This document shows, piece after piece, positions 4,921 through 8,914 of a DNA stretch of 8,914 nt (position 1 is the stretch's first letter; the number at the start of each line of letters is the position of its first letter). This DNA comes from an uncultured Marinicella sp. GTDB taxonomy: Bacteria; Pseudomonadota; Gammaproteobacteria; Xanthomonadales; Marinicellaceae. Below the pieces are notes generated by a model that made no database searches, was not told the origin of the DNA, and saw only the letters and a program-made list of their open reading frames with translations. The stretch is taken from the NCBI GenBank assembly GCA_938008005.1, contig CALLLZ010000186.1:1-8914 (forward strand), given 5' to 3'. A program made the translations under genes and the position numbers.

Positions 4921-5402
4921 AACAGGTGATTGTTGAAAAAAAGTTGTTGGTAAAAAAATGCTTTTTCTTGTTGGTAATGGTTTTGCTGTTCTGGGTATTT
5001 ATGATGAAGTTCGGCTTTCAAAGCATTTAATTCTTCAACTAAATTTTCATTGCTTCGCATGATCTGAACAAATTCCATATGTTTTTCAATGTTTGGGTTG
5101 GCTGATTCAAAGATGTGTAAATGCGTTTTTCTGACTGGTTTGGAAAAATAAGCTCTGCCTGGAATGCCATAAGTACCTCTGTTCTCGAAACCTAAAGCTG
5201 TTAATTTATGGGCTTTGAAATTTACCGTCGATAACTTGGGTACAACACCTAAAATATCGATACAATCTTTGGCCAATAGTCCAGGTACAGCCGTTGAGCC
5301 TATATGGTGAAGTTCAATTTCTGCGTCATAAACAGCCATGATTGCTTTACTTTCTTGTTCAAATTCGAGAGTCCATTGTGGGTTGTGTGGAAAAAGATAC
5401 AT
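4917..5402 (-). CDS. GrpB/UPF0157 family protein (nucleotidyltransferase-like fold)
   Basis: This 161-residue protein shows the GrpB-family core: an N-terminal PHNPQWTLEFEQES, then HHIGSTAVPGLLAKDCIDILGVV (32-54), with the GST motif at 35-37 followed by D46 and D49 as in nucleotidyltransferase-fold proteins, then a GxPGRAYFSKP loop, HLHIFE (94-99) and a helical tail with LKAELHHKYP...Y...K. The family is widespread and its biochemical role is not established. The opening has only a weak ribosome binding site, but ATG 5402 gives the normal family N-terminus. It lies 14 bases after frmA and overlaps fghA by four bases, so it is transcribed with formaldehyde detoxification genes. That context is not usual for the family and hints at, but does not show, a linked role. 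Confidence 0.9.
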   Translation of the reverse strand: MYLFPHNPQWTLEFEQESKAIMAVYDAEIELHHIGSTAVPGLLAKDCIDILGVVPKLSTVNFKAHKLTALGFENRGTYGIPGRAYFSKPVRKTHLHIFESANPNIEKHMEFVQIMRSNENLVEELNALKAELHHKYPEQQNHYQQEKAFFYQQLFFNNHLL

Positions 5403-5416
5403 CTTATGAACACTGA

Positions 5417-6565
<1,149 letters not shown>

Positions 6566-6650
6566 TCATAAGCATGGGAAATCTCTGCATTAGTCCTGAA
6601 TAATTTGAAATCAACAGTAAGGCTCCTAAAGCAAATTTTAAATAAAGCGG

Positions 6651-6681
6651 TTACACAATTTTAACAAAAAAAGTGTATAGT
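6651..6681 (+). promoter_or_regulatory. Weak candidate promoter for the SIMPL gene
   Basis: TTACAC (6651-6656) and TATAGT (6676-6681) are 19 bases apart, longer than ideal. A start near 6688 would give a leader of about 37 bases ending in AGAGGAG (6709-6715), a good ribosome binding site nine bases before the ATG. The 195-base gap to frmA must also hold the frmA promoter, for which I saw only partial -10 matches (TATGAT, GATAAT on the minus strand near 6555-6570). Confidence 0.3.
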
Positions 6682-6724
6682 TATTTTCGTAAGTTTTAGA
6701 GATCTCAAAGAGGAGTAATAAAAT

Positions 6725-7420
6725 ATGAATAAGTCGATATGTAAAATATATATTGTTCTGGGGTTACTAGTGAATTTTTCTGCACAGGCAGAAAATACGG
6801 ATAAAATTATTGTGGTTCAAGGTGTGGGCGAAGTAACCATTGATAATACAGAAGGAAAGATTCATGCCAGTGTCACGACCAGAAATTTGGATGCCGACCA
6901 AGCATTAACCAACAACAACAATGTCATCAATAATATTGTCAGCGAACTTAATGGCGTTGGTGTGACTGGGGATGACATCACCACGACTCAATTCAATTTT
7001 CACCCTGAGTATAACTGGAATAATGGGCAAAATAATTTCGTGGGTTACACTGTGACCAATGGGATTAAAATTAAAGTGAGTGAAATTTCTACGGTAGGTT
7101 CGGTTCTCAATTTACTGGTTGATGCGGGCGCTACCCGAATTAATTCTGTTAGTTTTGGTTCATCTTCACTCAGTGAAGTAAGAAAACTGGCATTGGTCAG
7201 AGCAACTGATGATGCTTTGGTCAAAGCACAAATTTTGGCCAACTCGACAAATGTGCAGTTGGGTGAAGTGATTCAAATACGATTGGCTTCACAATCAACT
7301 GTTTTGAATCAATCTCGAGCGAATGGAGATGAGTCTTTTGTTGCCAATGCAACGCCAATTTCCGCAGGTAATAACACCTACCGTGAAACAGTCAAAGTGA
7401 CTTATCAAATTGTGGATTGA
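6725..7420 (+). CDS. Periplasmic SIMPL-domain (DUF541) protein
   Basis: The 231-residue product has a clear signal peptide: MNKSICK, a hydrophobic core and SAQA before E23, a standard signal peptidase I site. The mature part has the SIMPL/DUF541 order: opening strand IIVVQGVGEVTIDN, the helix with DADQALTNNNNVINNIVSELNGVGV, then DDITTTQFNFHPEYNW...NFVGYTVTNGIKIKVSE (the typical 'GYxxxNxxxVxV' strand), a domain with VGSVLNLLVDAGATRINSVSFGSS, then EVRKLALVRATDDALVKAQILA and a C-terminal strand YRETVKVTYQI. Family members are periplasmic or outer-membrane-linked and some affect stress tolerance, but no general activity is known. AGAGGAG at 6709-6715 supports the start. It is a single gene ended by the terminator at 7461-7487. 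Confidence 0.9.
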   Translation: MNKSICKIYIVLGLLVNFSAQAENTDKIIVVQGVGEVTIDNTEGKIHASVTTRNLDADQALTNNNNVINNIVSELNGVGVTGDDITTTQFNFHPEYNWNNGQNNFVGYTVTNGIKIKVSEISTVGSVLNLLVDAGATRINSVSFGSSSLSEVRKLALVRATDDALVKAQILANSTNVQLGEVIQIRLASQSTVLNQSRANGDESFVANATPISAGNNTYRETVKVTYQIVD

Positions 7421-7460
7421 GAATTACAACGATAAAAAAAATGTCACTTTTCTTTATTTT

Positions 7461-7487
7461 AGGGCAATTTCGAAGTTGCCCTTTTTT
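7461..7487 (+). terminator. Intrinsic terminator after the SIMPL gene
   Basis: AGGGCAA (7461-7467) and TTGCCCT (7476-7482) form a 7-bp stem around an eight-base loop that can itself pair as TTC/GAA. Six T residues follow at 7482-7487. It lies 40 bases past the SIMPL stop and 12 bases before the convergent sdaA stop. In the minus direction the hairpin is followed by an A-rich stretch, so it should work mainly for the plus strand. Confidence 0.88.
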
Positions 7488-7499
7488 ATAAGCTGGTTT

Positions 7500-8879
7500 T
7501 CAACATTCAATGATGTTAACTGCCAAACCACCGCGTGATGTTTCTTTGTAATGTTCTTTCATGTCATCGCCGGTTTCTTTCATGGTTTTGATTACTTTAT
7601 CCAAAGATACTGTGTGTGTACCGTCATTCCTGTCAGCCATGCGAACGGCGTTGATGGATTTAATTGAGCCCATGGCATTTCGTTCAATGCAAGGGATTTG
7701 TACCAAACCACCAATGGGGTCACAAGTTAAACCCAAATTGTGTTCCATGGCAATCTCGGCAGCATTCTCAATTTCATCTGGACTCAGTTTTAATGCAGCG
7801 GCTAAACCAGCTGCGGCCATAGAGGATGCCACGCCAACTTCGCCTTGGCAACCCACTTCAGCACCCGAAATGGAGGCTTTGGTTTTATATAAAATTCCTA
7901 CAGCAGCTGCAGTCAATAAAAAATCACGGATGCCTTGTTGATTGCTATCAGGTACAAATTCTTTATAGTAATGCAGCACAGCTGGAATGATACCCGCTGC
8001 GCCATTGGTTGGTGCAGTAACCACTCGGCCACCAGCCGCATTTTCTTCACTGACGGCTAATGCGTACATGTTTATCCAATCAAGAACTGTCAATGGGTCA
8101 GCCAAATCTTTCTCAGATTTTAAATCTAAATCACGATAAATCTTCGGTGCACGACGTGCCACTTTCAAACCACCAGGTAATACACCATCGGCTTTAACAC
8201 CTCTTTGAACACAGGATTCCATGGCTTGCCAAATTTGATCTAATTGTTGTTCTATGTCAGTTTGGCTACGCCAAGTAAGCTCATTGGCATACATGATCTG
8301 AGCAATGGTCATGTTATTTTTGTTACAAGATTCAATCAACTCATCACCTGAAGTGAATGGATACGGCAGGTCTGAGTCATCTTCCATGATGTGCTCTTTG
8401 GCCATGTGGCTGTGAGCTAAAATAAAGCCACCACCTACAGAATAATAAGCTTTGCGCAGCAGTTCATTGCCTTCTTCATCTAATGCAGTGAATTGCATGC
8501 CATTTGAATGTAAGGGTAATTTTTTTCGTTTGTGCCAAACCAAGTGTTTTTTTATTTTAAATTGCAAAGTGATGCTTTCATTGGCTTGTATTTTTTGTTC
8601 ACTTTCAACTTGTTCAAGCAGTCCAGGAATGCGATCTGGATCAACAGTGTCAGGTTCTTCACCCAATAAGCCTAGTATAATGGCTTTGTCTGTTCCGTGC
8701 CCTCGGCCGGTATGACTTAAAGAGCCATAAAGTTCTGTTTTAATGCTGTTGATGCGGCTTTGTAAGTTATGTGACATCACTTGTGCAATGAACATATTGG
8801 CCGCTCGCATTGGGCCAACTGTGTGTGAACTGGAAGGACCAATTCCAATTTTAAAGAGATCAAAAACGCTGACTGCCAT
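7500..8879 (-). CDS. sdaA: L-serine ammonia-lyase (L-serine dehydratase), iron-sulfur type, single chain
   Basis: This 459-residue enzyme converts L-serine to pyruvate and ammonia with a [4Fe-4S] cluster. The N-terminal beta domain shows [17 protein letters not shown] (11-27) and [20 protein letters not shown]. The alpha domain shows [15 protein letters not shown] (288-302) and the cluster cysteines C344 (GCQGEVG), C386 (LTCDPIGG) and C397 (IPCIERNA). The chain ends in NIIEC, with C459 as the very last residue. In the structurally known Legionella enzyme, the matching C-terminal cysteine serves as a fourth cluster ligand in the resting state, so the same tail-in-active-site design is likely here. 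Length is typical of one-chain SdaA/SdaB (type 2) enzymes. ATG 8879 gives the family N-terminus, although the preceding bases show no strong ribosome binding site. It is convergent with the SIMPL gene. Confidence 0.97.
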   Translation of the reverse strand: MAVSVFDLFKIGIGPSSSHTVGPMRAANMFIAQVMSHNLQSRINSIKTELYGSLSHTGRGHGTDKAIILGLLGEEPDTVDPDRIPGLLEQVESEQKIQANESITLQFKIKKHLVWHKRKKLPLHSNGMQFTALDEEGNELLRKAYYSVGGGFILAHSHMAKEHIMEDDSDLPYPFTSGDELIESCNKNNMTIAQIMYANELTWRSQTDIEQQLDQIWQAMESCVQRGVKADGVLPGGLKVARRAPKIYRDLDLKSEKDLADPLTVLDWINMYALAVSEENAAGGRVVTAPTNGAAGIIPAVLHYYKEFVPDSNQQGIRDFLLTAAAVGILYKTKASISGAEVGCQGEVGVASSMAAAGLAAALKLSPDEIENAAEIAMEHNLGLTCDPIGGLVQIPCIERNAMGSIKSINAVRMADRNDGTHTVSLDKVIKTMKETGDDMKEHYKETSRGGLAVNIIEC

Positions 8880-8914
8880 GATAAACTAAGGCCATGAAAA
8901 AACTTAAATTATAC

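Noticed and set aside
7045..7242. 65-codon minus-strand open frame inside the SIMPL gene
   Set aside because: Antisense to conserved SIMPL-domain coding sequence, with no independent support.
7561..7941. 126-codon plus-strand open frame inside sdaA
   Set aside because: It is the reverse strand of a well-conserved enzyme gene, lacks a ribosome binding site and has no family-like sequence.
8452..8715. 87-codon plus-strand open frame inside sdaA
   Set aside because: Another antisense shadow of sdaA, serine- and cysteine-rich in the way such shadows often are.
8894..8914. Possible plus-strand gene start reading MKKLKLY at the right edge, divergent from sdaA
   Set aside because: Only seven codons are visible, the AAGG upstream is too close to the ATG, and the bases before it lead straight into sdaA with no room for a separate promoter. 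Sequence beyond the edge would decide it.

Overview
The window looks like an ordinary chromosomal stretch of an AT-rich gammaproteobacterium. The signs are a System I cytochrome c maturation operon (ccmA-ccmB), glutathione-dependent formaldehyde detoxification (frmA, fghA), a one-chain iron-sulfur L-serine dehydratase, a short MsrA, and a secreted protein with an IPTL-CTERM-like tail. A Marinicella-like or Xanthomonadales-related lineage would fit, but that is inference from gene content and not a phylogenetic result. No rRNA, tRNA, CRISPR array, phage gene or transposase gene was seen.

Layout. Positions 1-710 (minus): ccmA and the first 11 codons of ccmB, overlapping as TGATG, with a plausible promoter at 744-772. 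Positions 1002-1199 (plus): a 65-residue helical protein of unknown function. Positions 1397-1903 (plus): an exported beta-rich protein with a VPTLS membrane-anchor tail, preceded by a strong AGGAGG site and two copies of a short direct repeat. Positions 2032-2529 (minus): msrA, whose upstream region carries a near-perfect 24-bp palindrome and a good -10 box. Positions 2889-3758 (plus): a tautomerase-superfamily protein of the HpcD/CHMI family followed closely by a GNAT acetyltransferase.

Positions 3808-4073 hold a cluster of small hairpins between convergent genes. They differ in stem sequence but nearly all close with CT-loop-AG. They look like REP-type elements, and the last one supplies the stop codon and final residues of fghA. 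Positions 4057-6529 (minus) read frmA, grpB-family gene, fghA as one operon. FrmA oxidises S-hydroxymethylglutathione to S-formylglutathione and FghA hydrolyses that to formate and glutathione. The GrpB/UPF0157 protein sits between them and overlaps fghA by ATGA.

Positions 6725-7420 (plus): a periplasmic SIMPL-domain (DUF541) protein, divergent from frmA, followed by a clear intrinsic terminator at 7461-7487. Positions 7500-8879 (minus): sdaA, complete, with the three cluster cysteines and a C-terminal cysteine. I found no clearly new multi-gene system. The best candidates for follow-up are the hairpin cluster and its invasion of the fghA 3' end, the GrpB gene inside the formaldehyde operon, the small helical protein, and the palindrome upstream of msrA.
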